DNA of 64,000 nt. Origin: Paenarthrobacter nitroguajacolicus. GTDB taxonomy: Bacteria > Actinomycetota > Actinomycetes > Actinomycetales > Micrococcaceae. Positions 27,676-36,316 of this stretch are shown here, piece by piece (positions within the stretch are counted from its first letter, which is position 1; each line of letters opens with the position of its first letter). Both the position numbers and the translations under genes were made by a program. The stretch lies in NCBI RefSeq assembly GCF_029952445.1, contig NZ_JAQPPK010000010.1, positions 105,269 through 169,268 of the forward strand, given 5' to 3'. The notes beneath the pieces were generated by a model. That model was not told where the DNA came from. It saw only the letters and a program-made list of their open reading frames with translations, and did not search any database.

Positions 27676-28143
27676 ATGACCCAGAAACTCATCGTCGGAA
27701 CGCAAGCACCTGACTTCGCGCTGCTCGACGCCGACGGCACCAAGGTCTCGCTGTCCGATTACCGCGGACGCAACGTCATTGTGTACTTCTACCCCAAGGC
27801 AGCCACCCCCGGCTGCACCACCGAGGCCTGCGACTTCCGCGACAACCTCGCCAGCCTGCAGGGCAAGGGCTACGACGTCATCGGGATCTCCCCGGACGGT
27901 CCCGAGGACCTCGCAAAGTTCACTGGTGAATTCGCGCTGACCTTTCCGTTGCTCTCCGACGAGGACCACAAAGTGGCCCTCGCCTACGGCGCCTGGGGCG
28001 AAAAGCTGGTTGACGGCGAAATCGTGGAAGGCCTGGTCCGCTCCACGGTGGTCCTCGACGGCGACGCCACCGTGAAGCTCACCCAGTACCAGGTTGCTGC
28101 GCAGGGCCACGTCCAGGCGCTGAAGGAAGAGCTGGGCGTCTAA
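27676..28143 (+). CDS. bcp: Thioredoxin-dependent thiol peroxidase (Bcp/PrxQ)
   Basis: 155 residues. Peroxidatic Cys 47 and resolving Cys 52 in 'PKAATPGCTTEACDFRDN', the atypical 2-Cys arrangement of Bcp. 'YFYPKAATPGCT' and 'GISPDGPEDLAKF' are family hallmarks. It reduces hydroperoxides in the cytoplasm using thioredoxin. The 'PGCT' motif is intact, as is the C-terminal 'VRSTVVLD' strand. Monocistronic, with a tandem repeat and a terminator directly behind the stop. Confidence 0.95.
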   Translation: MTQKLIVGTQAPDFALLDADGTKVSLSDYRGRNVIVYFYPKAATPGCTTEACDFRDNLASLQGKGYDVIGISPDGPEDLAKFTGEFALTFPLLSDEDHKVALAYGAWGEKLVDGEIVEGLVRSTVVLDGDATVKLTQYQVAAQGHVQALKEELGV

Positions 28144-28145
28144 CC

Positions 28146-28219
28146 CTCGCTCACATCCCACCCCCTTGAGCGGATCGCTCGCTCACATCCCACCCCCTTG
28201 AGCCGATCGCTCGCTCACA
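28146..28219. repeat. Intergenic tandem repeat, 32-bp period (locus A, 2.3 copies)
   Basis: Units at 28146-28177 and 28178-28209 differ at one base, and a third begins at 28210. Each contains CTCGCTCACATCCC followed by ACCCCCTTGAG. The array starts 2 bp after the bcp stop codon. The period and the CGCTCNCTCAC/CCCCTT elements are shared with the arrays at 32198-32412, 59271-59453 and 59462-59699. Confidence 0.9.
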
Positions 28220-28236
28220 AAACTGCACAAAACTTG

Positions 28237-28269
28237 TAACGCCCGCTCACCAAAATTGAGCGGGCGTTA
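28237..28269 (+). terminator. Intrinsic terminator after bcp
   Basis: Perfect 13-bp stem TAACGCCCGCTCA / TGAGCGGGCGTTA with 7-nt loop, followed by a T-rich stretch (cgtttgtcttt). It separates bcp from the partner-switching operon. Confidence 0.85.
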
Positions 28270-28322
28270 CGTTTGTCTTTACTAAACGTGACAAATACCC
28301 AGCCGCATTAGTTAATGGAGCC

Positions 28323-29441
28323 ATGGTCTCAACCTCGCCCCTTCGCCATGCTGTCGTCGTCGAAGATGACGCCGACATCCGCGGCCTCCTCGTACTGGTC
28401 CTCGAGCAGCTCGACTTCGTGGTGACCGAGGCTCCCGACGGACTGTCCGGCGTCGAGGCCGTCCGCAGGACCAACGCCGAACTGGTGACCCTGGACATCA
28501 ACCTCCCGGACATCGACGGCATGGAAGTCTGCCGACGCCTGCGCGAATTTTCGGACGCTTACGTCCTGATGCTCACCGCCAGGGCTGACGAGATCGACCG
28601 CCTCAACGGCCTGGACACCGGCGCGGACGACTACATCAACAAGCCCTTCAGCCCCAAGGAACTCCAAGCCCGCATCCGCGCGCTGTTCCGCCGGGCCCGC
28701 ACGCCGGCCGCGCCCGCCGAAGACCAGCGCCAGACCGATGAGCTCGAGCGGGCGGCAGTTGTACAGCAAAGCCTCCTCCCCCGCGAAACAGTCCGGTTGG
28801 AGGGATACGACGTCGCTGGCGCCTTCCGTCCCACGCGCAGCGTTGGTGGGGACTTCTACGACTGGTACCAGACCCGCGACGGCATGCACCTGACGTTCGC
28901 CGACGCCATGGGCAAAGGAATGGGCGCCGCGCTGATAGCTGCCACCGTCCGTGCAGTGATGCGTTCCGTAGCCGACACTCCGGCCATCGATGACGCCTTC
29001 GGCTCCGCCAGCCTCACCATTGCCTCGGACCTGGATCAATCCGGTTCCTTCGCCACCATGTTCCATGCACGGCTGGACAGCGCTTCCGGGAAGCTCAGCT
29101 ACATCGACGCCGGCCATGGACTTGCGCTGCACATCCCGGCCGAGGGTCCAGCGAAGCGGCTCGTCTCGGCTGGTCCGCCCGTGGGCATCCTGGATGGCCA
29201 GCACTGGCCCGCCTCCGAACTGGACCTCGCGCCGGGCGATTCCCTGGTGATCGTCAGCGACGGCGTGCTGGACGCCCACGACTCACTGGAGGACTTCGTG
29301 CGGAACGTCGAGAAAGCCGCGCGCAACGGCTCCACCTCGGACGATGTCTGCGCCGCCCTCCTCGAGTTGGCACCAGCGGCAACAGCCGAAGACGACGTGA
29401 CCGCCGTCGTCGTTCGCCGTAAACCTGACGCAACGCACTAG
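28323..29441 (+). CDS. Response regulator fused to PP2C/SpoIIE-type phosphatase (RsbU/RsbP-like)
   Basis: 372 residues. Receiver domain at 9-126 with acidic pair 'VEDD', phosphoacceptor Asp 58 ('TLDINLPD'), 'LMLTARAD' and Lys in 'INKPFSPKEL'. A short coiled linker ('ELERAAVVQQSLLPRE') leads to a SpoIIE/PPM phosphatase domain at about 150-368 with metal-binding 'SVGGDFYDWY', 'ADAMGKGMGAAL', 'DAGHG', 'VSDGVLDAHD' and 'EDDVTAVVV'. It should dephosphorylate the STAS protein encoded two genes downstream when activated by a histidine kinase elsewhere. First gene of a four-gene operon. Confidence 0.93.
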   Translation: MVSTSPLRHAVVVEDDADIRGLLVLVLEQLDFVVTEAPDGLSGVEAVRRTNAELVTLDINLPDIDGMEVCRRLREFSDAYVLMLTARADEIDRLNGLDTGADDYINKPFSPKELQARIRALFRRARTPAAPAEDQRQTDELERAAVVQQSLLPRETVRLEGYDVAGAFRPTRSVGGDFYDWYQTRDGMHLTFADAMGKGMGAALIAATVRAVMRSVADTPAIDDAFGSASLTIASDLDQSGSFATMFHARLDSASGKLSYIDAGHGLALHIPAEGPAKRLVSAGPPVGILDGQHWPASELDLAPGDSLVIVSDGVLDAHDSLEDFVRNVEKAARNGSTSDDVCAALLELAPAATAEDDVTAVVVRRKPDATH

Positions 29442-29460
29442 AGCCACAAAAGGGGGGATT

Positions 29461-31449
29461 GTGACACGTTTCTGGACTCGGTTGATCGTTGTCCTGACAG
29501 TAATTTTGGGCGTCAACTATGTGGCGTGGCGGTGGATGGCCTCGCTGAACTGGGATGCGTGGTGGATCGCGGTGCCGCTGGTGCTCGCGGAGACGTACAG
29601 CCTGATCGACGTGATGCTGTTCGGCCTGACGGTCTGGAACATCAAGTTCCGCAAACCGCCGCCCCCTGCCCCGGACACCGCCACCGTGGACGTCTTCATC
29701 ACCACCTACAACGAACCGCTGGATCTGGTGATGACCACAGCCCTGGCCGCCAAGAACATCACCTGGCCGCACAGCACCTGGATTCTCGACGACGGCGACC
29801 GCCCCGAGATGCGCCAACTCGCCGAGTCGAACGGGATTGGCTATGTGACGCGCGGCGCGGACTGGACACCGGACATGCCGCGGCACGCCAAGGCCGGAAA
29901 CCTGAACAACGCGCTGATGGTCACCTCGGGCGAGTACCTGTTGATTCTCGACGCCGACCAGATCCCCGAGCCGGACATCCTGGACAAGACGCTGGGCTAC
30001 TTCAACGACGACCTCGTAGCCCTGGTCCAGACTCCGCAGTACTTCATCAACGTTCCCGCCGACGATCCCCTGGGCAGCCAGGCACCACTGTTCTACGGCC
30101 CCATCCAGCAGGGCAAGGACGGATGGAACGCCGCGTTCTTCTGCGGATCCAACGCGATCCTGCGCAGGGAGGCCCTCATGCAGCTGGGCCTGGTGGGCTA
30201 CGTCAAGGCCACGGAAAAGAGCATCAAGCGGGCACTGGCGGCCTCCAAGCAAGCCATCAAAAAGGCACGCCGCTCCCCCGAAGCCGAGAACCCGTTGGTC
30301 GAGCAAATGCTGAACGACGTCGAAGCCGCCACCGAATCGGCCCAGAAGGAGCTCCAGGACGGCGCCTCCCTGAGCGAGATCACGTACCGCGTTCGGCGCA
30401 AAGTGGACGACGCCGTGCGAACGCTCGTGGCCGCAGACTTCTCCGCGCTCCAATCCGACCTCGAAGAGATCGCCGCGATGGAACTGGCCCACGTCGGAGA
30501 GTCGGGCGTCACCACTGTGGCGAGTGACGCCGTCGACCGTATGTCCGGGCGCGACTGGTCGCCCCTTGGCGCGCTGGAGTCCGTCCACGCCGTACTGGAC
30601 GCGATCTCCGTGGAACGCACCGACGAAGCCCAGCCGATCATGCCTCTGGCCACCATCTCCGTCACCGAGGACATGGCCACCGCGATGCGCCTGCACGGCC
30701 TGGGCTGGAAGAGCGTGTACCACCACGAAATCCTTGCCAACGGCCTGGCGCCCGAGGACATCAAAACCATGCTGACGCAGCGCCTTCGCTGGGCGCAGGG
30801 CACCATGCAGGTCCTCCTCCGCGAGAACCCGCTGGTCCAGCGCCGCCTCAAATGGGGCCAGCGGCTCATGTACTTCTCAACCATGTGGACCTACTTGAGC
30901 GGCTTCGCGGCCGTGATCTATTTCGCGGCTCCCATCATCTACCTGACGCTCGGCATCCTCCCGGTCAACAGCATCAGTTTCGACTTCTTCATCCGCTTCA
31001 TCCCGTTCATGGTGGTGAACCAGCTGCTGTTCCTGGTGGCCGGCCACGGCATCCCCACCTGGCGCGGACAGCAGTACAGCCTCGCGCTGTTCCCCACCTG
31101 GATCAAAGCCTGCACGACGGCGGCACGCAACGTTTGGTTCGGCCGTCCCCTCGGGTTCGCGGTCACCCCCAAGGCCCGCCAGAGCGGTGGGCCGAGTTGG
31201 AGCCTGATCCGTCCACAGATCATCGTGGCTGTCCTGCTGGCTGTGGCCTTGATCGTTGGCCTGATCCGGTTGCTCGCCGGAATGTCCGAACCTCTGGGAA
31301 CACTGGTCAACGTAGCCTGGGTGGCGTTCGACCTCGTGGTCCTGAGCGTGCTGGTCAAAGCAGTTTTGTACAAGGGTTTTGTGCCTGAAAGTGGGCCGGA
31401 AGACGTTGGGCCCGAACGCCCCGAGGAAAGGAACGCAGATGCAGTTTAG
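29461..31449 (+). CDS. Cellulose-synthase-like family 2 glycosyltransferase with helical insertion
   Basis: 662 residues from GTG 29461. Two N-terminal membrane helices (about 7-25, 36-58), then a GT-A domain with 'VDVFITTYNEP', DDG at 110-112, DAD at 164-166, TED at 402-404 and QRLRW at 440-444, then about five C-terminal helices. The catalytic set is that of processive BcsA-type synthases. Between 'GLVGYVKA' (about 250) and the TED region is a roughly 145-residue helical, charged insertion (to about 395) not present in BcsA. There is no PilZ domain. Probably makes an exopolysaccharide. It overlaps the STAS gene by 11 bp. Confidence 0.9.
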   Translation: MTRFWTRLIVVLTVILGVNYVAWRWMASLNWDAWWIAVPLVLAETYSLIDVMLFGLTVWNIKFRKPPPPAPDTATVDVFITTYNEPLDLVMTTALAAKNITWPHSTWILDDGDRPEMRQLAESNGIGYVTRGADWTPDMPRHAKAGNLNNALMVTSGEYLLILDADQIPEPDILDKTLGYFNDDLVALVQTPQYFINVPADDPLGSQAPLFYGPIQQGKDGWNAAFFCGSNAILRREALMQLGLVGYVKATEKSIKRALAASKQAIKKARRSPEAENPLVEQMLNDVEAATESAQKELQDGASLSEITYRVRRKVDDAVRTLVAADFSALQSDLEEIAAMELAHVGESGVTTVASDAVDRMSGRDWSPLGALESVHAVLDAISVERTDEAQPIMPLATISVTEDMATAMRLHGLGWKSVYHHEILANGLAPEDIKTMLTQRLRWAQGTMQVLLRENPLVQRRLKWGQRLMYFSTMWTYLSGFAAVIYFAAPIIYLTLGILPVNSISFDFFIRFIPFMVVNQLLFLVAGHGIPTWRGQQYSLALFPTWIKACTTAARNVWFGRPLGFAVTPKARQSGGPSWSLIRPQIIVAVLLAVALIVGLIRLLAGMSEPLGTLVNVAWVAFDLVVLSVLVKAVLYKGFVPESGPEDVGPERPEERNADAV

Positions 31450-31771
31450 CTACGAGGTGAAAGACTCCTACGCGGAGGTGAAGAGCGTGGGCCGGTTGAA
31501 CATGGTGGCCGCACCCAAGCTCCGCGAAGTAGTGGCCGAAGTTGTTGCCGCCGGCTCCAGCCGCGTGGTGGTCAACCTGGCCGAGACGGACTTCATGGAT
31601 TCTTCCGGACTAGGTGCACTTATCGGCTGCCTCAAAGCTGCACGGCAAGCCGGTGGCGATCTTCGGATTGCCGCGGTCCAGCCCCAGGTCAAAATGGTCC
31701 TGGAACTGACCAACATGGACCGGGTGCTCACCGCATACGCCACAGCCGAAGACGCGTTCGGCGATGACTGA
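31439..31771 (+). CDS. STAS-domain anti-sigma factor antagonist
   Basis: 110 residues from ATG 31439, which lies inside the last codons of the glycosyltransferase gene. SpoIIAA/RsbV-like fold: 'RLNMVAAPKLREVVAEVV', 'VVVNLAETDFMDSSGLGALI' with phosphorylatable Ser 55 in D-S-S-G, and 'VLELTNMDRVLTAYAT'. It should bind or release the HATPase encoded next depending on phosphorylation, and be dephosphorylated by the PP2C protein. An upstream frame extension to 31379 is only overlap. Confidence 0.93.
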   Translation: MQFSYEVKDSYAEVKSVGRLNMVAAPKLREVVAEVVAAGSSRVVVNLAETDFMDSSGLGALIGCLKAARQAGGDLRIAAVQPQVKMVLELTNMDRVLTAYATAEDAFGDD

Positions 31772-32183
31772 CGTAGTCGCCCGCAGGGGATACCACGGGC
31801 CCTCCACCGACGAAGCCATCGACGCCATCCACAACGAGCTCGACTCCCTGTGGGACGACGCCTCCTTTGTGCCCGACATGGACCGGATGACGTTCGCCAC
31901 GGCCGTCATTGAAGCAGCGGCGAACATCGTGCAGCACGCGCTCCCAGTGGCGGAAAAGCCCGTGGAGATCGACGTCGACATCAGCGTGCGCCCCGCCCGG
32001 CTGGTGGCACGAGTCAGCGCGCACAACGCCCGCGAACCGTTCGCCGACGACATGCAGGCATCGATGCCGGACTCCGAGGCGGAATCCGGACGTGGGTTGG
32101 CGCTGATCGAGGCCTTGGTGACCACGGTGACGTTCGAACGCCAGGACGGCACGAACACCTGGATCCTGACCCGCGAAACCTGA
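31764..32183 (+). CDS. HATPase_c anti-sigma-factor kinase (RsbW/SpoIIAB-like)
   Basis: 139 residues from ATG 31764, overlapping the STAS gene by 8 bp. N-box 'TAVIEAAANIVQHALP' near residue 50 and G-box 'SEAESGRGLALIEALV' near 108 identify a GHKL ATPase of the serine-kinase anti-sigma class. It should phosphorylate the STAS protein's Ser and sequester a sigma factor or another target. No sigma-factor gene is adjacent, so the output may be a distant sigma factor or the glycosyltransferase itself (inference). Confidence 0.9.
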   Translation: MTDVVARRGYHGPSTDEAIDAIHNELDSLWDDASFVPDMDRMTFATAVIEAAANIVQHALPVAEKPVEIDVDISVRPARLVARVSAHNAREPFADDMQASMPDSEAESGRGLALIEALVTTVTFERQDGTNTWILTRET

Positions 32184-32197
32184 CGGTGAAGGAGGGT

Positions 32198-32412
32198 CCG
32201 GCGGAAAGGGCGGTTACGTGAGAGAGCGTCCGGGGGTACACACGCTCTCTCACCAAACCGCCCCTTCCCACCATCGCTCTCCCACCAAACCGCCCCTTCC
32301 CACCAGCCCTCTCTCACCAAACCGCCCCTTCCCACCATCGCTCTCTCACCAAACCGCCCCTTCCCACCAGCCCTCTCTCACCAAACCGCCCCTTCCCACC
32401 ATCGCTCTCTCA
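32198..32412. repeat. Intergenic tandem repeat, 32-bp period (locus B, five units plus an inverted unit)
   Basis: Five units of 32 bp start at 32243, 32275, 32307, 32339 and 32371, each CGCTCTCTCACCAAACC then GCCCCTTCCCACC with alternating ends AT/AG; a partial sixth (CGCTCTCTCA) ends at 32412. A diverged copy in opposite orientation covers about 32198-32229, so the first arm GTGAGAGAGCGT pairs with ACGCTCTCTCAC at 32242-32253. The last partial unit supplies the TGA stop of the minus-strand aminotransferase gene. Confidence 0.95.
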
Positions 32413-33504
32413 GGCCTTTGCGAGGGCTTCTTTCAGCGCACCCAGCACTAGGGTTACCGAGGCACTGTTGGCGTTCGGGCCCATCATGCCGATCCGCCAC
32501 ACGGTGTCCGCGAACTCCCCGACGCCCGAGCCGATCTCCATACTGAAGTTCTCCAAAAGGTAAGCGCGGACGGCGGCCGAGTTGACGCCGTCGGGCACTT
32601 TGACGGTGGTGAGGCTCGGCAGCCGTGAGCCTTCGGCGGCGAACAGCTCCAGCCCCATCTCCTGCAGCCCGTCCTGCAGGGCTGCGCCAGCGGCGCGGTG
32701 GCGGGCTTGCACGTTCCCAAGGCCTTCGGCGAGGATCCGGTCCAGGGCCGCTTCGAGCCCGGCGATCATGGTGACGGGCGCTGTGTGGTGATAGGTCCGG
32801 GCGCCGCTGGCCGCGCCGACGTACCCGCCGAGCAGCCCGATGTCGAGGTACCAGGACCGCGGATCCTTGACGCGGCGCTCAAAAGCGCGGTCGGACACCG
32901 TGAAGGGCGACAGTCCCGGAGGCACGCCCAGGCATTTCTGGGTTCCGGCATATCCGACGTCGATCCCCCAGTCGTCTGCCAGAAGCTCAAGTCCACCGAT
33001 GGATGTAACAGCGTCGGTAATGAGCAGAGCATCTCCCTTGCCCGCGCCAAGAGCGGCGATGTCGGAGAGCACGCCCACCGACGTCTCGGCATGGACGGCC
33101 GCGATCACTTTCGGATTCGGGTGCGCGGCCAGCACTCGCTCGGCATCCACGGGCTGGCCCCATTCGTGATCCACGCGGACCACCGTAGCCCCGCAGCGCC
33201 GCGCGACCTCACACATGCGCGCCCCAAAAAGTCCGTTGACAGCGATAACTGCAACGTCGCCGTCGGACACTGTGTTCACGAAAGCCGCCTCCATGCCGCC
33301 TGAACCGGTGGCGCTCAACGGAAGGGTCCGCGCGTTGGAAGTACCCCAAACGGTCCGGAGCCCCTCGCAGGTGTGGTCGAGCCGCTCGATGAACACAGGA
33401 TCCAGATGCCCCAGCACGGGGTAGGCCAACGCGGCCATGGCTTCGGGATAGCAATTGCTCGGGCCCGGACCGAACAGGAACCTGGACGTCAGAATGTCTG
33501 GCAT
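32410..33504 (-). CDS. Class V aminotransferase; candidate (S)-ureidoglycine-glyoxylate or alanine-glyoxylate aminotransferase
   Basis: 364 residues. PLP fold type I of the AGXT/serine-glyoxylate group: 'FGPGPSNCYPEAMAAL' at the N-terminus, 'GSGGMEAAFVNTVSDGD' near 68, 'ITDAVTSIGG' near 162, PLP Lys 190 in 'AGTQKCLGVPPGLSP', and the C-terminal 'WRIGMMG'. Enzymes of this group use glyoxylate as amino acceptor. Bacillus PucG is a member acting on ureidoglycine. With uraD/uraH and allB in the window a purine-catabolic role is plausible, but alanine- or serine-glyoxylate activity cannot be excluded. A tandem repeat starts at its stop codon. Confidence 0.88.
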   Translation of the reverse strand: MPDILTSRFLFGPGPSNCYPEAMAALAYPVLGHLDPVFIERLDHTCEGLRTVWGTSNARTLPLSATGSGGMEAAFVNTVSDGDVAVIAVNGLFGARMCEVARRCGATVVRVDHEWGQPVDAERVLAAHPNPKVIAAVHAETSVGVLSDIAALGAGKGDALLITDAVTSIGGLELLADDWGIDVGYAGTQKCLGVPPGLSPFTVSDRAFERRVKDPRSWYLDIGLLGGYVGAASGARTYHHTAPVTMIAGLEAALDRILAEGLGNVQARHRAAGAALQDGLQEMGLELFAAEGSRLPSLTTVKVPDGVNSAAVRAYLLENFSMEIGSGVGEFADTVWRIGMMGPNANSASVTLVLGALKEALAKA

Positions 33505-33723
33505 GGCGAACTCCTTCAGCTGGTTGAGGTCATTCTGCCCCAGCGGGGTGGACAGTGCGAACTACGGAAGCCAATTTCACCGCGACATAATCTGCAGAAA
33601 AAGAAGGGTTTTCGCAGGCAGATGGCATCATGGCCTTAGTTTGGGGAATACCACAATGTGGGCGGGAACCAAGGGGTGTGGAAAGTCAGTGCCATGGTGC
33701 CTGCTTGAAGAAAAGGGGATCTT

Positions 33724-34401
33724 TTGAAACAACATAATGTGGGCCTCAAAGCCGTCCTGATTATCGCTGCGGCCTTGGCCACTTCGTCCTGTGCTGCCCC
33801 GTCCGCTCCGGCGCCGACGGAGACCAATCAGTCGAGTACAAATACACCAAGTCCCAGCGCGACCAGCTCCTCCGCATCCGCGTCTGCCAGCTCAAGCGCA
33901 TCGCCCTCAAAGAGCCCGTCATCGACGCGGCCGACTGCAACGAGCGAATCAACTGCTGCGGGCGCTTCCTCAGGGGCGCTGGCCACCGAAAAAGCAGGCT
34001 CGTCCCTGTCGTTGTCCAACTTCTTTGAGCCTGAAAGCAGCTGGACGGAAAACCGATACGACGTGGCGGATAAATCCGGAGTGAGCGGTATCGCCACCAC
34101 AATAAGCAGCTACGGAAACCCGGAGACGCTGGAACTGCGACTGGCAAATAACTTCACCACGTTCTCTTTCAACGTGGGCCAGGCCAATGATTCCAAGTCA
34201 TCGGACAAGATTCTTGTGGTGCGGGTGGTAGGCAACGGCAAACAACTTGATGTCCGCAAGGTTCCTTTCAATACGATCCAGGAAATTTCTGTCCCAGCCA
34301 AGGGTGTAAATGCCCTCAAGATCGAATTCACCCTGGACGAGACTCCCTCGAGTGACTCGAAGTCCATTCTGGCTGTAGTCTCCGACGTCATTGTCGACTG
34401 A
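33724..34401 (+). CDS. Lipoprotein with Ser-rich linker and NPCBM-like domain
   Basis: 225 residues from TTG 33724 (AAAAGGGGA upstream). Lipobox 'ATSSC' puts the lipidated Cys at about 23, followed by a Ser/Thr/Pro/Ala linker to about residue 90. The C-terminal 130 residues ('NPETLELRLANNFTTFSFNV', 'DKILVVRVVGNGKQLDVRKV', 'ALKIEFTLDE') resemble the NPCBM/NEW2 carbohydrate-associated beta sandwich. Probably anchored outside, binding or decorating the cell envelope. Likely co-transcribed with the next gene, 5 bp away. Confidence 0.75.
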   Translation: MKQHNVGLKAVLIIAAALATSSCAAPSAPAPTETNQSSTNTPSPSATSSSASASASSSASPSKSPSSTRPTATSESTAAGASSGALATEKAGSSLSLSNFFEPESSWTENRYDVADKSGVSGIATTISSYGNPETLELRLANNFTTFSFNVGQANDSKSSDKILVVRVVGNGKQLDVRKVPFNTIQEISVPAKGVNALKIEFTLDETPSSDSKSILAVVSDVIVD

Positions 34402-34406
34402 CGCCG

Positions 34407-35219
34407 ATGAACATCCCTGCCCCACCTGAGCGTCCTCCCAACAAGGACACGAAAGGCGAATCCCGCCTGAATTTGGGGACGCTCGCCGCTATTGCGACTA
34501 TTGCAGCTCTCGTTGTGGCCGTTGCGACCTTCGTGCTGCAATTCTTCGGACCGTCGTGGGGAATTGGGGCCAACATCTCGCCGCAAAGCTCCGCTCAAAC
34601 GAGCATTGCGGCGGAAACCCGAGGCCATCCGGCTCCCGCACCCAGCGCTAACCCTCCGGCTTCTTCACCCGGCGCAGTCCAAGGATCCTGCCTGGACGGA
34701 TCATGGGCGCCGGCGTCCTGCGACAGGGCCCACTCTGCCGAGCTGGTTTCAACCAACGGCACGTGTGATCTCCAGGCCTTGACAGAGTTCGCGGGAGGCA
34801 AGACGCCCGCAGATACCTTGCGCCATGATCTTGTGCCCACAGCGCTTGATGGGGTGGGCTGCGTGGTGACTGTCCCTTCGGGGCTGACTGCCACAATCCA
34901 GAACGGTCTCTCGAGTCAGGAGCACGCGGCGCTCAGGCAGTGCTGGGACCGGTTTGCGGACCGCGATGTCAGCTGCGATCAGACTCATACAGCCGAAGTG
35001 GTTTACACGGGCTCCGGGACGGAGGCAGGAAACTGCCGGTCCCAAGCGGATGCGTATACCGCAGACGCCTTCAGCCGCTATGAGACACGACTGGAACTGC
35101 TCTCACGGGACTCGGACGGCGCCGTCAGCTGCCTCGTGCAGATCAAGGGCAGCAACGACTTGAAAGGCTCGTTGCGGAACCTTGGGACCAAAGCCCTGCC
35201 TGCTTCTCCCCGCAGCTGA
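34407..35219 (+). CDS. Membrane-anchored protein with two Cys-rich repeats (septum-formation-like)
   Basis: 270 residues. One membrane helix (about 24-46, 'LAAIATIAALVVAVATFVLQ') is followed by an extracytoplasmic Ala/Pro linker and two related modules: 'CLDGSWAPASCDRAHSAELV' near 94 and 'CWDRFADRDVSCDQTHTAEV' near 180. The C-x(8-11)-C-x(3-5)-H-[ST]-AE pattern is that of the actinobacterial 'septum formation' domain (also in the 46467 gene), with likely disulfides. Function in the cell wall is unproven. Confidence 0.75.
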   Translation: MNIPAPPERPPNKDTKGESRLNLGTLAAIATIAALVVAVATFVLQFFGPSWGIGANISPQSSAQTSIAAETRGHPAPAPSANPPASSPGAVQGSCLDGSWAPASCDRAHSAELVSTNGTCDLQALTEFAGGKTPADTLRHDLVPTALDGVGCVVTVPSGLTATIQNGLSSQEHAALRQCWDRFADRDVSCDQTHTAEVVYTGSGTEAGNCRSQADAYTADAFSRYETRLELLSRDSDGAVSCLVQIKGSNDLKGSLRNLGTKALPASPRS

Positions 35220-35329
35220 GTAGCTTCACCTTCCCACTGCGGTTAAACCGGCCCCGCCCACAGAAACCCCCAATCGCAAAATGCTAAGGTTACTCACCAA
35301 TACCGAAGCCGCCACGATAGGGGACAAAA

Positions 35330-36160
35330 GTGACGACTGAAGGAAACCAGCCCGCCAAACAGGGCGTAAAGGGTGAGGTACAACAGGACCGCTTCGTCGC
35401 CGGGCAGGACCTGACACGATGGAAGTCCCCCTTCGGCCGCACCTTGGCCCGGGGCGCCGAACGGGTCACCAAGTTCCTCGGCCCCTACGCAGCGCTCATC
35501 ATCACCCTCCTGGTGGGCCTCGGCGTCACCCTGACGTTGGCGTGGGCTTTCGGCGAGGTGTACGAGTCCGTGACCGAAGCCAACGGCGTGGCAGGGCTGG
35601 ACCACCCCGTCCTTGATGCAGCCAAGTCCGTGCGTTCGCCTCAGATGGACCTCGCCGTTACTGCTTATACGGACATTGGCGGAACAATAGGGATGCCCAT
35701 CATTGCCTTGGCCATCATGGTGGGGTTGGCCTTGAAACGACGCTCCTGGACTCCGGTCATCCTCATACTGACCGCCGGACTTGGCTCACTCCTCATGACA
35801 ATCGCCGGCAAGCGACTCTTCGGCCGCGCCCGCCCGGACCTGCTGGACGCCATCCCGCCCTACGAACACTCGCCGTCGTTCCCCAGCGGGCATTCCCTTA
35901 ACTCGATCGTGATCGCCGGGATTGTGGCGTACCTGATCATCCTGCGGCTCAACACCCGGAAAGCACGGGTGCTGACCGTCGTTGTGGCCTCGGTGTTTGC
36001 ACTGACCATGGGCCTGAGCCGCGTTTACCTGGGGCACCACTGGCTGACGGATGTGCTGGCCGCGTGGGCCCTTGGCATCGCTTGGCTGGCATTGGTGATC
36101 ACGGCGCATCGGCTCTACCTGACAGTGCGCACACGACGCCATCACGAGGTAGTCTCTTGA
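35330..36160 (+). CDS. PAP2-family membrane phosphatase
   Basis: 276 residues from GTG 35330. Six membrane helices. The three phosphatase motifs are present: 'KRLFGRARP' near residue 163, 'PSFPSGHS' near 183 and 'SRVYLGHHWLTDV' near 232, with active-site His in the latter two. It dephosphorylates lipid phosphates such as phosphatidate or undecaprenyl pyrophosphate at the outer face. Cytoplasmic N-terminal tail of about 45 residues. Confidence 0.93.
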   Translation: MTTEGNQPAKQGVKGEVQQDRFVAGQDLTRWKSPFGRTLARGAERVTKFLGPYAALIITLLVGLGVTLTLAWAFGEVYESVTEANGVAGLDHPVLDAAKSVRSPQMDLAVTAYTDIGGTIGMPIIALAIMVGLALKRRSWTPVILILTAGLGSLLMTIAGKRLFGRARPDLLDAIPPYEHSPSFPSGHSLNSIVIAGIVAYLIILRLNTRKARVLTVVVASVFALTMGLSRVYLGHHWLTDVLAAWALGIAWLALVITAHRLYLTVRTRRHHEVVS

Positions 36161-36316
36161 CACCAGCCGGGCCACTCGGCTTAACTGAATTACGTATGCT
36201 GAAATAACAGTTCCATGATGCGGAAACAAGAAAGCACAAGCTTCCTCCCCCCGAAACGGGAGTTCCGCATAGCCCACACCATGGATGCCAGCATTTTGCA
36301 CGAGGATGACACAAGC

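Noticed and set aside
32243..32412. CRISPR-like array of 32-bp units
   Set aside because: Units are contiguous without unique spacers, and no cas genes are present; it is a tandem repeat.
36215..36316. N-terminal extension of UraD by 34 residues
   Set aside because: UraD proteins are about 165-170 residues and begin near the MELAVFN segment; the extension has no conservation features and the inner ATG has a GAGGA site.
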